This document shows positions 18,198 through 27,954 of a stretch of 64,000 bases of DNA, piece by piece; position 1 is the first letter of the stretch, and each line of letters begins with the position of its first letter. Position numbers and translations under genes: made by a program. A model generated the notes under the pieces. That model saw nothing but the letters and a program-made list of their open reading frames with translations. It ran no database searches and was not told the origin of the DNA. This DNA is from Tyzzerella sp. An114. Lineage in GTDB: Bacteria; Bacillota; Clostridia; Lachnospirales; Anaerotignaceae. Where the stretch lies: contig NZ_NFLT01000001.1 in the NCBI RefSeq assembly GCF_002161055.1, positions 62,001 to 126,000 on the forward strand. The letters run 5' to 3'.

Positions 18198-19550
18198 TTA
18201 ATTTTCACTATACCCTACAATTATTTTTATATCACAGCCATCTCCAACAAGCTCACTATCAACTTCAACATTTGCATTAACAAAATATTTAACAAGGTCA
18301 TTTCCTTGACCTTCTTCTTTTACAACTATTCTTGTTGCTTCCTGTTTCTGTCCTTTATATGTTGATATTCCTGAAACAGTATAACCTTCTTTTTCAAGCA
18401 TATCACGCTTTTTACCAGCCATACCATTTGTCATTGTACCGTTAGCAACTTCAATATTAAGATTTTTACTGTCAGAAACCTCTGATAATTCACCTGTTTC
18501 TTCTTGAGCTGTTTCACTTTCTGGTATAATATCATAGAAAATTCTGTCAACAATTTCTTTTACAGCTTCCATATCAGGAGTATAATAAGAACCTCCCTCT
18601 CCTGGAATTGTTTCCATAGTTACATTCTCCATATCAATATCACTTATATATTTTGAATATTTTATGGCATCTGTAATAGATATATCTGTTTTTGTATATT
18701 TTATGGCAGTTGTTATAATTTCAGGTAAATTTTTAATTATATTATCTGTACTTGTAACTTTTTTAAGAAATTCTGAAAGAAAATCCTGTTGAACCTGTAT
18801 TCTCTTAATATCCTTCTGTATATAACCGTCTCTATATCTTACAAGCTGTTCTGCTTTATCGCCGTCAAGATGCTGATAACCAGGATAAAGGTCTATATAC
18901 AAATCCTGAGCTGGGTCTGAATAATAAAGTCTTTCTTGAACAACCATATCCACACCACCAAAAGCGTCAACAATATTTTTAAATCCTTGAAGGTCAACAG
19001 TCACATAATGGTCAATTTCTATACCCAAAAGGTCCTCAATAGCCATTTTAACAAACTGGTCTCTGTAACCATCACCAGCATAAGCATAAACTTCAGTCAA
19101 TTTACACTGTCCCCTAACTCCTTTAGCATTAGGTATAAATTGTTCTCTGTCCCTATCTAAAAGACTTTGTATCATTTCATCTGTCATTACAACTTTTGTA
19201 TCTCTTGGAATAGATAATAAACTCATTTTCTTTGTTTCAGTGTCAAAGGATACAACAAAGTCAACATCTGAATGAAGTCCTACTTTGTCAGTTCCCATAA
19301 CAAGAACATTTATTTTTGTATCTCCTTTTTGAGTTTCATCTTCTATATTTTCAACAATTTCATCTGTATTTTCTTCAGGCTGTGTATTTACAACTTCATT
19401 ATTATTTTGCTGATTATTTTTATTTCCAATTTTAATTTTGCCATTCATAGCAAAAAATACACTTGTCCCTCCAAAAACACATACAATCAACAGAACTAAA
19501 AGGGCTATAAATTTAAAACTTTTAGCCTTTTTTTCCTTTCTGTTTTTCAT
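18198..19550 (-). CDS. LytR-CpsA-Psr (LCP) family wall-polymer ligase, copy 4 (first in the array)
   Basis: About 450 aa; basic N-terminus, transmembrane segment near residues 12-32, an acidic Asn/Glu-rich linker, LCP domain and LytR_C domain. Signature residues are intact (LLSIPRDTKVVM; VRYRDGYIQKDIKRIQVQQDF). An upstream in-frame TTG at 19580 would add 10 residues, but GGAAGGA lies close before ATG 19550 and the sequence after it is typical of the family. It is the promoter-proximal gene of the array and is divergent from the LtaS-like gene. Confidence 0.9.
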   Translation of the reverse strand: MKNRKEKKAKSFKFIALLVLLIVCVFGGTSVFFAMNGKIKIGNKNNQQNNNEVVNTQPEENTDEIVENIEDETQKGDTKINVLVMGTDKVGLHSDVDFVVSFDTETKKMSLLSIPRDTKVVMTDEMIQSLLDRDREQFIPNAKGVRGQCKLTEVYAYAGDGYRDQFVKMAIEDLLGIEIDHYVTVDLQGFKNIVDAFGGVDMVVQERLYYSDPAQDLYIDLYPGYQHLDGDKAEQLVRYRDGYIQKDIKRIQVQQDFLSEFLKKVTSTDNIIKNLPEIITTAIKYTKTDISITDAIKYSKYISDIDMENVTMETIPGEGGSYYTPDMEAVKEIVDRIFYDIIPESETAQEETGELSEVSDSKNLNIEVANGTMTNGMAGKKRDMLEKEGYTVSGISTYKGQKQEATRIVVKEEGQGNDLVKYFVNANVEVDSELVGDGCDIKIIVGYSEN

Positions 19551-19805
19551 TCTTCTTCCTTCCACCAAACCAACTCCCAAAAATATTACATTTTTTTACA
19601 TTATAAACCAAAACATGGCTCTGATTATTATATCAAATACTACATTTTTTTACAATAAACAAACTTCTTAAGATTTTATAAATACAAAAACAAAAGTTTT
19701 TTAATCAAAGTTAACAATTATTAATAAATTTGCGTATATTTCTTTACATTGCCTTAAAAAAGTTATAACATATTTAATCGGATTAGTATTTTTCAGGAGG
19801 TAGAG

Positions 19806-21677
19806 ATGAAAACTTTTTTAAAACAAAAAATACAACTTGGTATAATATCATCAATTTTACTTATAATAGTATTTTCAATCGGAACAGCATATTTTATGAT
19901 TAATGTTGCACCGGAAAATACAAAAGAATTTTTTGCTATGACAGAAAAATATCCTGCTCTTATATGGTTAAATTACATACCAATTCCACTATGCATGATA
20001 CTTTTATATTTTCTTTTTAATAATGCTCTTTTAAGTGTATTTATATGTTCCGGCATATTTTCACTTATGGCCGTTGTTAACAATGTAAAAATACAAATGC
20101 GTCAGGACCCTTTTATTCCTTCTGACATAACTCTTATAAATGAAGTAAAAGCCATATTCACAAGTTTTGACGAAAGCTATATAAAAACTGCAATAACCGC
20201 TATTATTGTTTTTGTAGTTCTAATATTAATATCCATAATACTTTTTAAAGGCAAAAAGATGAATAATACACTGCGTTTTACTTGTTTTGCCTCAACCCTT
20301 GCAATAATGATGTGTATACATTTTTCTGTTTATGCAAGTTCATCATATTATGACTCCTTTGAAATAGAAGGAAATTACTATTTTAAAGTAAATCACTATG
20401 AGTCAAAAGGTTTCCTTTATAGTTTTATCCATGATATACATACTTTAAGTGTCCAAAAACCTGTTGGTTATGACAAAACTGTATATGAAAAAATGGAAAA
20501 GGAAACAAAAATTCCAAATTCATTAAAAACAAAAGAAAAACCTCATATAATAATGATTATGGGTGAAGCTTTCTCTGACCTCTCAGAAAATGAAAACATA
20601 GATTTTAAAGGTTACAGAGACCCTTTAAAAAACTTTAAAGAACTTTCAAAAAGTGACAATGCTGTAAGTGGTCACATAGTTGTACCAAACTTTGGTGGAG
20701 GAACATCCGACACAGAGTTTGACGTTTTTACAGCTTGTTCCACAAGATTTATAGACAACCCTCTTTCTTCATATAGTTTTGTAAGAAAAGATTTTGATGC
20801 TATGCCTTCTATACTTGATACAATAGGCTATGACAGTGTAGCAATTCATCCGGGGTATTCTTGGTTTTACAATCGTTATAATGTTTATAATTATTTCGGT
20901 TTTGACAAATCAATATTCCTTGAAGATAATTTTGAACCTGTAACTCAAAATAAAGGAATGTATATAAGTGATGAAGCCGCAACAGACAAAATAATAGAAA
21001 ATTTTGAGGAACACATTGAAAACAGTGACAATCCTCTTTTTACATTCTGTGTAACAATACAAAACCATGGTCCTTATGAAGAAAAATATGGTTTTGACGG
21101 TAGAAACTTTAACACAGATATGGAACTTACAGACCACCAAACAAGTATAATGGGCAACTATTTTGAGGGCGTAAAAGATGCCGACAAAGAGCTTGGACGT
21201 CTTACAGATTATTTTGAAGACAGTGATGAGCCTGTTGTAATTGTATATTTCGGTGACCATCTTCCAGGATTTTCAAATGGTACTGAAAATTTTGAAGCTC
21301 TTGAATATGATATAAACCTTAACGGAACAAAAGAAGAATATCTTAATGCTTATAAAACTCCTTTCCTCATATGGGAAAATGACAGTGCAAAAGAAATTAC
21401 AAATATCAAAGAAGTAGAAAAAACATTAAATCTTCCTAGTGATATGACTATAAGTTCAAATTATTTAGGTTCTCTTGTAATGGAACTTATGGGTTATGAT
21501 AGCCTCTATCCTTTATGGCAATTTTCAAATAATCTTATGGAGGAAGTTCCTGTTGTGACAGAATATTTCTATGTAAACAACAAGGGTGAAATAACAGAAA
21601 AACTTCCCGAAAAAGAAACGGAAGATGTAAACCTTCTTAAAGGTTGGGCATATTATAAACTTTTTGATGAACAATAA
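19806..21677 (+). CDS. LTA synthase family / sulfatase-fold phosphoglycerol transferase
   Basis: A 623-aa membrane enzyme: about five transmembrane segments in the first 180 residues, then an extracytoplasmic sulfatase-fold domain. LtaS-type hallmarks are the metal-binding glutamate in IIMIMGEAFSD (near 254), the nucleophile threonine in NFGGGTSDTEFD (Thr300) and YFGDHLPG. The family transfers glycerol phosphate from phosphatidylglycerol to lipoteichoic acid or decorates other glycans. It is on the plus strand with AGGAGGT before the ATG, divergent from the LCP array, and ends in a shared terminator. It may be a true LTA polymerase or a glycan-modifying relative. Confidence 0.9.
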   Translation: MKTFLKQKIQLGIISSILLIIVFSIGTAYFMINVAPENTKEFFAMTEKYPALIWLNYIPIPLCMILLYFLFNNALLSVFICSGIFSLMAVVNNVKIQMRQDPFIPSDITLINEVKAIFTSFDESYIKTAITAIIVFVVLILISIILFKGKKMNNTLRFTCFASTLAIMMCIHFSVYASSSYYDSFEIEGNYYFKVNHYESKGFLYSFIHDIHTLSVQKPVGYDKTVYEKMEKETKIPNSLKTKEKPHIIMIMGEAFSDLSENENIDFKGYRDPLKNFKELSKSDNAVSGHIVVPNFGGGTSDTEFDVFTACSTRFIDNPLSSYSFVRKDFDAMPSILDTIGYDSVAIHPGYSWFYNRYNVYNYFGFDKSIFLEDNFEPVTQNKGMYISDEAATDKIIENFEEHIENSDNPLFTFCVTIQNHGPYEEKYGFDGRNFNTDMELTDHQTSIMGNYFEGVKDADKELGRLTDYFEDSDEPVVIVYFGDHLPGFSNGTENFEALEYDINLNGTKEEYLNAYKTPFLIWENDSAKEITNIKEVEKTLNLPSDMTISSNYLGSLVMELMGYDSLYPLWQFSNNLMEEVPVVTEYFYVNNKGEITEKLPEKETEDVNLLKGWAYYKLFDEQ

Positions 21678-21692
21678 AAAATCACTTAAAAT

Positions 21693-21722
21693 AAAAGAGC
21701 GTCAAATAATTGACGCTCTTTT
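21693..21722. terminator. Bidirectional terminator between the LtaS-like and MATE genes
   Basis: AAAAGAGCGTCAA and TTGACGCTCTTTT form a 13-bp stem with a 4-base loop between two convergent genes. Confidence 0.85.
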
Positions 21723-21735
21723 ATTGCAAAAAGTT

Positions 21736-23082
21736 TCAAAGTTTTATTTTTTTATCATTTTTTGCCAAATATAATACATAAACTAATGTATATACAGCCA
21801 TTATAAATGACACAGAAGGAGCAACAGTGCCTATTACACCTAAATTTTCCGGAAAATATTTACACACAATATATATAAGAGGCATTCTCAAAGCCAAAGC
21901 ACCAAAACAACAACTTATCATTGTAAATATAGTTTTTGACCTTCCGTTCAAATATCCATTCATACAGAACACAAACAAAACACATATATAGTCAAAACTA
22001 CAAGTCTTAAAAAATGGAATACCAACGGATATTATATTTTCATCTTTAGAAAAAATTCCTATCATACTTTCCGGTGAAATTTGAGCCCAACCGAAAAAAG
22101 CCAATGAAAATGGTAAAGCCGCCAAAATTCCTATAAATAATGATTTTGTCATTCTGTCATATTTTTCAGCTCCATAATTTTGGGCTACAATAGCAGATAA
22201 AGCAGAAGCAACAGATGTAGCAGGAAGCATTGCAAAAACATCATATTTGCTGGCTATTCCAACAGCTGATGAAGCATTAACTCCTAAACTGTTTGTTACA
22301 GATGTCAAATATAGAAATGAAAGTCTAACCATACACTCTTGAAAGGATACAGGTATACCAACCCATGCTAAAGATTTTAATTTATCCTTTGAAATTTTAA
22401 AATTTGAAAGTTTAAAATCAAATATAAAATTTTTATTTTTAAGATATATAATAGCAAAAACCATGCTTATTCCCTGTGAAAATATAGTTGCTAAAGCTGT
22501 TCCCTTAACACCCATATTAAAATATTTAACAAGCAAAATATCCCCAAAAATATTTATACATCCGGCTATAAAAACAAAAACAAGGGGACTTTTAGAGTCG
22601 CCATAACCTCTCAATATAGCACTTATAGCATTATACCCACATATAAAAATAATTCCACAGGCACATACAGAAACATACTCCTTAGCCTCATCAAAAGCAC
22701 TTTTTGGAGTTTGAAGAAGTGTAAGTATATTGTCAACAAACACAAGCATAACCACAGTAAGTATTATACCTACAATAAAAAATATTGTAAGATTTGTTCC
22801 TATTGTTGTTTTTATATCCTCCTCCCTTTTCATTCCTGCATATCTTCCTACAATAACAGTTCCTCCCAATGTCAAACCAGATATTATACTTGTTATAATC
22901 TGTGTAACCTGAGTTCCTGTTGACACAGCCGAGACACTATCAGGAGTACAATATTTTCCTATAACCATAAGGTCAACAGCTCCATATAATGCTTGTATAA
23001 TATTTGCCAACAAAAAAGGTATTGCAAAAGTTATAACAGTTTTTACAATATTTCCACTGGTAAGGTCTTTTTCATCTGTCAA
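21736..23082 (-). CDS. MATE family efflux transporter
   Basis: A 448-aa protein with twelve predicted transmembrane segments in two similar halves, typical of the NorM/DinF branch of MATE exporters (NIIQALYGAVDLMVIGKY near the N-terminus). It likely exports cationic drugs in exchange for sodium ions or protons. The real start is probably TTG 23082: GGGGGG precedes it at a good distance and the protein then begins LTDEKDLTSGNIVKTV, as in relatives; an in-frame ATG at 23142 overlaps the promoter described here. It is controlled by the MerR-type gene directly upstream. Confidence 0.92.
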   Translation of the reverse strand: MTDEKDLTSGNIVKTVITFAIPFLLANIIQALYGAVDLMVIGKYCTPDSVSAVSTGTQVTQIITSIISGLTLGGTVIVGRYAGMKREEDIKTTIGTNLTIFFIVGIILTVVMLVFVDNILTLLQTPKSAFDEAKEYVSVCACGIIFICGYNAISAILRGYGDSKSPLVFVFIAGCINIFGDILLVKYFNMGVKGTALATIFSQGISMVFAIIYLKNKNFIFDFKLSNFKISKDKLKSLAWVGIPVSFQECMVRLSFLYLTSVTNSLGVNASSAVGIASKYDVFAMLPATSVASALSAIVAQNYGAEKYDRMTKSLFIGILAALPFSLAFFGWAQISPESMIGIFSKDENIISVGIPFFKTCSFDYICVLFVFCMNGYLNGRSKTIFTMISCCFGALALRMPLIYIVCKYFPENLGVIGTVAPSVSFIMAVYTLVYVLYLAKNDKKIKL

Positions 23083-23111
23083 TTTAATCCCCCCTAATAT
23101 TTTATAACAAA

Positions 23112-23142
23112 AAAATAAACCCTCCAGTAATTGGAGAGTCAA
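23112..23142 (-). promoter_or_regulatory. MerR-type promoter with 19-bp spacer and central operator
   Basis: On the minus strand TTGACT (-35) and TATTTT (-10) are separated by 19 bp, longer than the usual 17. The spacer contains the dyad CTCCAATTACTGGAG. This is the hallmark of promoters activated by MerR-family proteins, which twist the over-long spacer. It lies between the MerR gene and the MATE gene. Confidence 0.85.
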
Positions 23143-23163
23143 GTATTTTTAAAAATACTATAA

Positions 23164-23976
23164 TTATAAATAGGGTATCTGTATTTCTGTTACAAACTTA
23201 TCTCTATCATTCGTCATTCCATAATCTATTAAAGTTATCTCAACCGAATTTCCATTTATATTATATCCCTTATTATATATGTATTTTACAACGTCCCTAT
23301 AATAATTTTCAGCCTCACTGTGAGTTCCTTTAAATCTCACTGTCACATAATTTCCCGAAGGTATTGTTCTCATTTTATCACTGCTTATATATTCATCTTC
23401 AAGTATAACGAATATTGATGAAAAAGTTTTAAAAGAACCTTTCTTTATATTCTCCTCAGAAATAGAAACACCAACCTTTCCCAAAAACATTACAGCATCA
23501 AGGTTATTTTCTATTTCAAGCTCCCTTATTTTATATTCAAGATTTTCATTTATAGGAATATTTTTTCTTAAAATAGCCACATTTCTCTCATGTATATATT
23601 TTTCCTCTATAATACCATACTTTGTATTTACAGCATCATTTATCTGTTCAAGTCTTTTATTTATTTTTCTTTCAATAATCTCAAGTTTCTTTCTTTTTCC
23701 TTCAATCTCTTTTTTGTGCATATTAAAAATATTTATTATATTGTCTGTATCTCTATTTTCAATGAAATATTTTATTTTTGGAATAGGCACATCAAGAGTG
23801 CGAAGATATTTTATTGTATTTAAAAGTTCAAATTGATTTACAGAATAGTATCTGTAACCGCTTTCAGGATTAACATACTCAGGTTTTAAAAGTCCTATAT
23901 CATCATAATATCTAAGGGTTCTAACATTTATATTAAAGAGTTTAGATATTTCACCTATCAAAAAAAGCTCTTGCAA
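23164..23976 (-). CDS. MerR family regulator with GyrI-like effector domain (BmrR type)
   Basis: A 270-aa activator. Residues 1-70 are the MerR winged helix (LIGEISKLFNINVRTLRYYDDIGLLKP), then a long dimerisation helix to about residue 120, then a GyrI/BmrR-like ligand-binding domain to the end. Such proteins bind hydrophobic or cationic compounds and turn on an exporter. The start is TTG 23976, supported by GGAGG 9-10 bases upstream. The downstream MATE gene with its 19-bp-spacer promoter is the evident target. Confidence 0.9.
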   Translation of the reverse strand: MQELFLIGEISKLFNINVRTLRYYDDIGLLKPEYVNPESGYRYYSVNQFELLNTIKYLRTLDVPIPKIKYFIENRDTDNIINIFNMHKKEIEGKRKKLEIIERKINKRLEQINDAVNTKYGIIEEKYIHERNVAILRKNIPINENLEYKIRELEIENNLDAVMFLGKVGVSISEENIKKGSFKTFSSIFVILEDEYISSDKMRTIPSGNYVTVRFKGTHSEAENYYRDVVKYIYNKGYNINGNSVEITLIDYGMTNDRDKFVTEIQIPYL

Positions 23977-24009
23977 TTATTTTTCCTCCTCTATATTTTA
24001 ACAAAACAA

Positions 24010-24037
24010 AGGGAAACGGAAAAAAATCCGTCTCCCT
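24010..24037 (-). terminator. Terminator after mazF
   Basis: GGGAAACGGA and TCCGTCTCCC form a stem with one mismatch just after the mazF stop codon. It is the end of the acpS-nnr-ydcC-alr-mazF gene run. Confidence 0.7.
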
Positions 24038-24043
24038 ATAACT

Positions 24044-24391
24044 TTACTTAAATAATCCCAAACTTGTCATAAGAGCTGTGTCAACTTTTCTCATAATAGG
24101 CATATCTAATTGACAAACTTTCTCTCTCAATCTTTTTTTGTCTATTGTTCTTATCTGTTCAAGAAGTATAACAGAGTCTTTCACAAGTCTATATTTTGAG
24201 GCTTCTATCTCTATATGAGTAGGAAGTTTAGCCTTATTTATCTGAGAAGTTACAGCGGCACATATAACAGTTGGACTATATTTATTTCCAACATCATTTT
24301 GCACTATTAAAACAGGTCTAACACCTCCCTGTTCACTTCCCACAACAGGACTTAAATCAGCATAATATATATCTCCTCGTCGTACAATCAC
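24044..24391 (-). CDS. mazF: MazF/EndoA-family endoribonuclease toxin
   Basis: A 115-aa PemK/MazF-fold protein, strongly resembling Bacillus EndoA (NdoA): [20 protein letters not shown] at the start, [10 protein letters not shown] and [16 protein letters not shown] later. EndoA cleaves single-stranded mRNA at short specific sites. I moved the start to GTG 24391 because the family begins MIV(K/R)RGD and ACGGAG lies about 10 bases upstream; an in-frame ATG further upstream gives an unlikely extension. In Bacillus the antitoxin gene lies directly upstream, but here the 164 bp between alr and this gene hold no reading frame of that size. Confidence 0.92.
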   Translation of the reverse strand: MIVRRGDIYYADLSPVVGSEQGGVRPVLIVQNDVGNKYSPTVICAAVTSQINKAKLPTHIEIEASKYRLVKDSVILLEQIRTIDKKRLREKVCQLDMPIMRKVDTALMTSLGLFK

Positions 24392-24555
24392 AATATTCAC
24401 ACTCCGTAAAATTATTTTACAGTCAATGTGAAACAAATAAAAACACTATATAAGGATTACTCTTTTTTTAAATTAATATGTAATATCCATAAAACTGTTT
24501 CACAGACCAAAGTTATATTTTTATTATTGCCTTTAGCCTTATTTTTAATACAGTT

Positions 24556-25716
24556 TTAAATAAAATTTACAGTTTTTATTGTCTTATTATTTTTTATGTA
24601 CTCTCTAGGCACTCTTTTTCCTATCATACACACAACTTCATAGTTTATTGTATCAAGTACCTTAGCAATTTCATCAGCAGTTATTGATATATTTCCGTCA
24701 GAACCCATAAGTATAACATCATCTCCCGGTTTAACATCTGGAATGTCTGTGACATCAATCATAAACTGATCCATACAAACCCTACCTACAATAGGAGCAT
24801 AATGACCATTAACTATAACTCTACCGCCCTTTTGCATTCTTCTAATATATCCATCAGCATATCCAACAGGCACAGTTGCAATAACACTTTCTTTATCTGT
24901 ATAGTATGTTCTTCCATAGCTTAAAGGAACACCAACACCTACATTTTTAACATAACTGATATGAGTTTTTATGCTCATAACAGGTTTAAGGCTTAAATTC
25001 TCTTTTTTAACATCATCAGAAGGATACATTCCATAAAGTATTACACCGGCACGAACCATATTAAAGCCTAAATCCTCCAAATCCATTATGGCCGCACTAT
25101 TAGCACAGTGTTTAACAGGAAGATTTATTCCCCTTTTTTCAATTTCATCTATTGCATACTTAAATCTTTCAATTTGAAGTCTTGTAAAGGATTTATCAGT
25201 CTCATCAGATGTTGAGAAATGAGTAAATATACCATTAATCTCTATATTAGGAAGTTTTGATATTTTTAAAACCTCCTCACCAATATTTTCATCAGGCATA
25301 AAACCAATTCTTCCCATACCTGTATCAACTTTTATATGTATCTTAGCAATTTTATTCTGTTTTACAGCTGCATCAGAAACAAGTTTTGCCATATCATAAG
25401 AAAATACAGTCTGTATAATATCATATCTCACAACATCATCAATTTTTGTTTCAAGAGTATAACCAAGTATGAGTATAGGAACCATAATATTATTCTGTCT
25501 AAGCTGTATAGCCTCATCAATCATGGCAACTCCCAGCCAGTCAGCACCATTATATAAAAGCACCTTTGACACTTCAACAGCACCATGACCATAAGCGTCA
25601 GCCTTTACAATACCCATTATTTTTGAATTTTTATTAACTCTTTCTCTTATGTTTCTTATGTTATATGCAACAGCATCAAGGTCAATTTCTGCTGTCACTC
25701 TCTGGTATTCTGTCAT
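24556..25716 (-). CDS. alr: Alanine racemase
   Basis: A 386-aa PLP-dependent fold-III enzyme that makes D-alanine for peptidoglycan. The PLP lysine is Lys38 in VKADAYGHG. The second catalytic residue, a tyrosine, lies in the C-terminal domain near SYGRTYYT, and VGRVCMDQFMIDV is the conserved block around the substrate entry region. The gene is 11 bp after the YdcC-like lipoprotein gene and upstream of mazF, the same order as in Bacillus. Confidence 0.96.
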   Translation of the reverse strand: MTEYQRVTAEIDLDAVAYNIRNIRERVNKNSKIMGIVKADAYGHGAVEVSKVLLYNGADWLGVAMIDEAIQLRQNNIMVPILILGYTLETKIDDVVRYDIIQTVFSYDMAKLVSDAAVKQNKIAKIHIKVDTGMGRIGFMPDENIGEEVLKISKLPNIEINGIFTHFSTSDETDKSFTRLQIERFKYAIDEIEKRGINLPVKHCANSAAIMDLEDLGFNMVRAGVILYGMYPSDDVKKENLSLKPVMSIKTHISYVKNVGVGVPLSYGRTYYTDKESVIATVPVGYADGYIRRMQKGGRVIVNGHYAPIVGRVCMDQFMIDVTDIPDVKPGDDVILMGSDGNISITADEIAKVLDTINYEVVCMIGKRVPREYIKNNKTIKTVNFI

Positions 25717-25727
25717 TTTACTTCCTC

Positions 25728-26360
25728 CTAAACTTCAGGTATTTTAAAAATATTTTCATCAATATCAATGTTATATTCAAAATCCTTATATTCTATAATA
25801 TATCTTTCTTTACCCTCTGTGTCATAAATGACAAGTTTTAAAGGTTTTAAAGTTTCCTCATCAATCCATAATTTTTCTGTGGCTGTATATTTATTTTCTC
25901 CTGGTATAACCGCCTCAAGAACTGTACTTTTTTGAATATCCATATTTCCCGTCTCTACGGTCACATCTTCAGACTGAAAATAATTTTTTATAAAACAGCC
26001 TAAAAAAAGCTCGTTTCTCATTTGAGATTTAGGAACTCCCTGTATAACTTTACCCTGTATTCTTGGATTATACTGAAAAACAGACTCACCATTATATACA
26101 GTATAATTTCCTGCTACATCTTCAGGAGCTAACATTTCTAATTTATACTCTCCTGTACTTTTATAATACTGTTTTATTTCATATACATTTTCGCTTTTGT
26201 TTGAAATTCTTGTGAGTGTTCCTGTACATTGATAGCTTTCCATATTTTTAAGTTGATTTTGTATTTTTTCCATTGTTGAAACTTCATCTTTTTTAATACT
26301 GCAACCTGAAAATACAGTAATTAAAAAAACTATCAATATAAAACTTTTAAACACCTTCAT
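25728..26360 (-). CDS. LolA-like lipoprotein (YdcC type)
   Basis: A 210-aa lipoprotein with signal peptide and lipobox FSGC at about residues 17-20. The mature part resembles the LolA/YdcC beta-sheet fold (MESYQCTGTLTRISN; YEIKQYYKSTGEYKLEML; MLAPEDVAGNYTVYNGE). In Bacillus, YdcC sits in the same acpS-ydcC-alr neighbourhood and is linked to sporulation. Here the gene follows nnr by 54 bp. The role is inferred from context and fold only. Confidence 0.8.
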   Translation of the reverse strand: MKVFKSFILIVFLITVFSGCSIKKDEVSTMEKIQNQLKNMESYQCTGTLTRISNKSENVYEIKQYYKSTGEYKLEMLAPEDVAGNYTVYNGESVFQYNPRIQGKVIQGVPKSQMRNELFLGCFIKNYFQSEDVTVETGNMDIQKSTVLEAVIPGENKYTATEKLWIDEETLKPLKLVIYDTEGKERYIIEYKDFEYNIDIDENIFKIPEV

Positions 26361-26414
26361 AAAAAACTTCCTTTCAATATATGTTTAAAACATTATATTG
26401 AAAAAAAGTGTAAT

Positions 26415-27953
26415 TTATTCTAATATGCTTTTCAAAGCTTCCGGTATAATATCGGCAAAATCTCCCGAAAGACTACCATAGTTTGTAAATCTTTCACCTG
26501 CAATTTCTCCTGTTATGCCATGTATATAAGCACCTAAAACAGCACTTTCAAAGGTGTCACAGCCTTGAGACACAAGGCTTCCTATTATTCCAGATAAAAC
26601 ATCTCCCGAACCACCTTTTGCCAGTGCAGAACTGCCCCTTGTATTAATATAAAACTCTCCTTTAGGATTTGCAATAACCGTTCTTGAATCTTTTAAAAGA
26701 ACAACACAATTATGTGTTTTTGCAAAATCTAAAGCAACATCAACAGTATTATTTAAAATATCTTTAACAGGAATGCCTGTAAGTCTCTCCATTTCTTTAG
26801 GGTGAGGAGTTATTATAGGCATTTTTTTCATTTTTTTAAGTATATCTGTATCATCAGCAATGGCATTTAAACCGTCAGCATCTATAACAGCTGTAACATC
26901 AATATCAACAAGTATCTGTTTTACAAACTCTGAAACTTGTTTTCTACCTCCAAGTCCCGGACCTATAACAAAAGCTGAAGCCTTATACATTTCATGCTCC
27001 ACATCATCAATGCTATCTTTATATACAAATCCTCCCATATCTTCAAGAGGTATATATACAGCTTCAGGAAGTATACTTTGCATTACACTGACAGCCGAAT
27101 TAACAATACAAGAATGGACAACGCCACAGCCGGTTCTGTAAGCACTCTTACAACAAAGATATGAAGCTCCTGTCATACCCTTTGAACCTGCCACAACAAA
27201 AAGTCTACCATAAGTGCCCTTATTACTTCTCTTAATTCGTTTAGGCATAATTTCAAAGGCTTCTTCCTTAGTCAAAACATTTCCCTTTATATCCATATCA
27301 TTTTCATAAATTATACTAGGCATAGAAATATCAGCCACAGTAAGTTTGCCCGTATATAAAAATGAATTTTCCAAATAAAGACCTCTTTTAGGTAATGCCA
27401 AAGTTACAGTCTCATCAGCAACAACACAAGAACCTAAAATTTCTCCTGTATCACTATCAAGACCAGAAGGAATATCAACACTTATAACATATTTTTCACT
27501 TTTATTTATACTTTCAATAACAGTTTTATAAGGCTCTCTAACTTCACCCTTTAACCCTGTTCCAAGTAATGCATCAACTATAAAATCACATTTAAAAATC
27601 TCTTTTTCAAATATTTCAGGTTTATATGTTTTTATATCTATTCCAATTTTTTCGGCAATTTCAATATTTGTAAGAGCGTCTCCTTTTATATCACTTTTCT
27701 CAGATACAACTATCAAAGAAACACTATATCCTTTATTTTTTAAAAGCCTTGCAACTACAAAGCCATCTCCACCGTTATTTCCTTTTCCTGCAACTATTAA
27801 AACATTACTTTTACCACTTTTAGAAATATAATTTTCACAAACATCAAAAACACATCTTCCCGCATTCTCCATAAGAACAATACCGGGAATACCATATTTT
27901 TCAATAGCTGTTTTATCTATATTTCTCATTTCCGCCCCTGTTGTAACTTTCAA
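26415..27953 (-). CDS. nnr: Bifunctional NAD(P)H-hydrate epimerase / dehydratase (Nnr)
   Basis: A 512-aa repair enzyme. The N-terminal YjeF-type epimerase domain (residues about 1-215; VAGKGNNGGDGFVVARLL, VDALLGTGLKGEV) interconverts R- and S-NADHX. The C-terminal ADP-dependent dehydratase domain (about 225-510; GSKGMTGASYL, VIGPGLGG, DADGLNA, TPHPKEMERLTG, KGGSGDVLSGIIGSL) restores NADH. I place the start at TTG 27953: the acpS stop codon is 2 bases upstream and GGAGGGAGG precedes it, giving the expected MKVTTGAEMRNID beginning. Confidence 0.94.
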   Translation of the reverse strand: MKVTTGAEMRNIDKTAIEKYGIPGIVLMENAGRCVFDVCENYISKSGKSNVLIVAGKGNNGGDGFVVARLLKNKGYSVSLIVVSEKSDIKGDALTNIEIAEKIGIDIKTYKPEIFEKEIFKCDFIVDALLGTGLKGEVREPYKTVIESINKSEKYVISVDIPSGLDSDTGEILGSCVVADETVTLALPKRGLYLENSFLYTGKLTVADISMPSIIYENDMDIKGNVLTKEEAFEIMPKRIKRSNKGTYGRLFVVAGSKGMTGASYLCCKSAYRTGCGVVHSCIVNSAVSVMQSILPEAVYIPLEDMGGFVYKDSIDDVEHEMYKASAFVIGPGLGGRKQVSEFVKQILVDIDVTAVIDADGLNAIADDTDILKKMKKMPIITPHPKEMERLTGIPVKDILNNTVDVALDFAKTHNCVVLLKDSRTVIANPKGEFYINTRGSSALAKGGSGDVLSGIIGSLVSQGCDTFESAVLGAYIHGITGEIAGERFTNYGSLSGDFADIIPEALKSILE

Positions 27954-27954
27954 A

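Noticed and set aside
24428-24505. TGTGAAAC/GTTTCACA repeat between alr and mazF as a possible antitoxin-related operator
   Set aside because: The half sites are about 60 bp apart and no regulator gene is adjacent; not enough to call a site.
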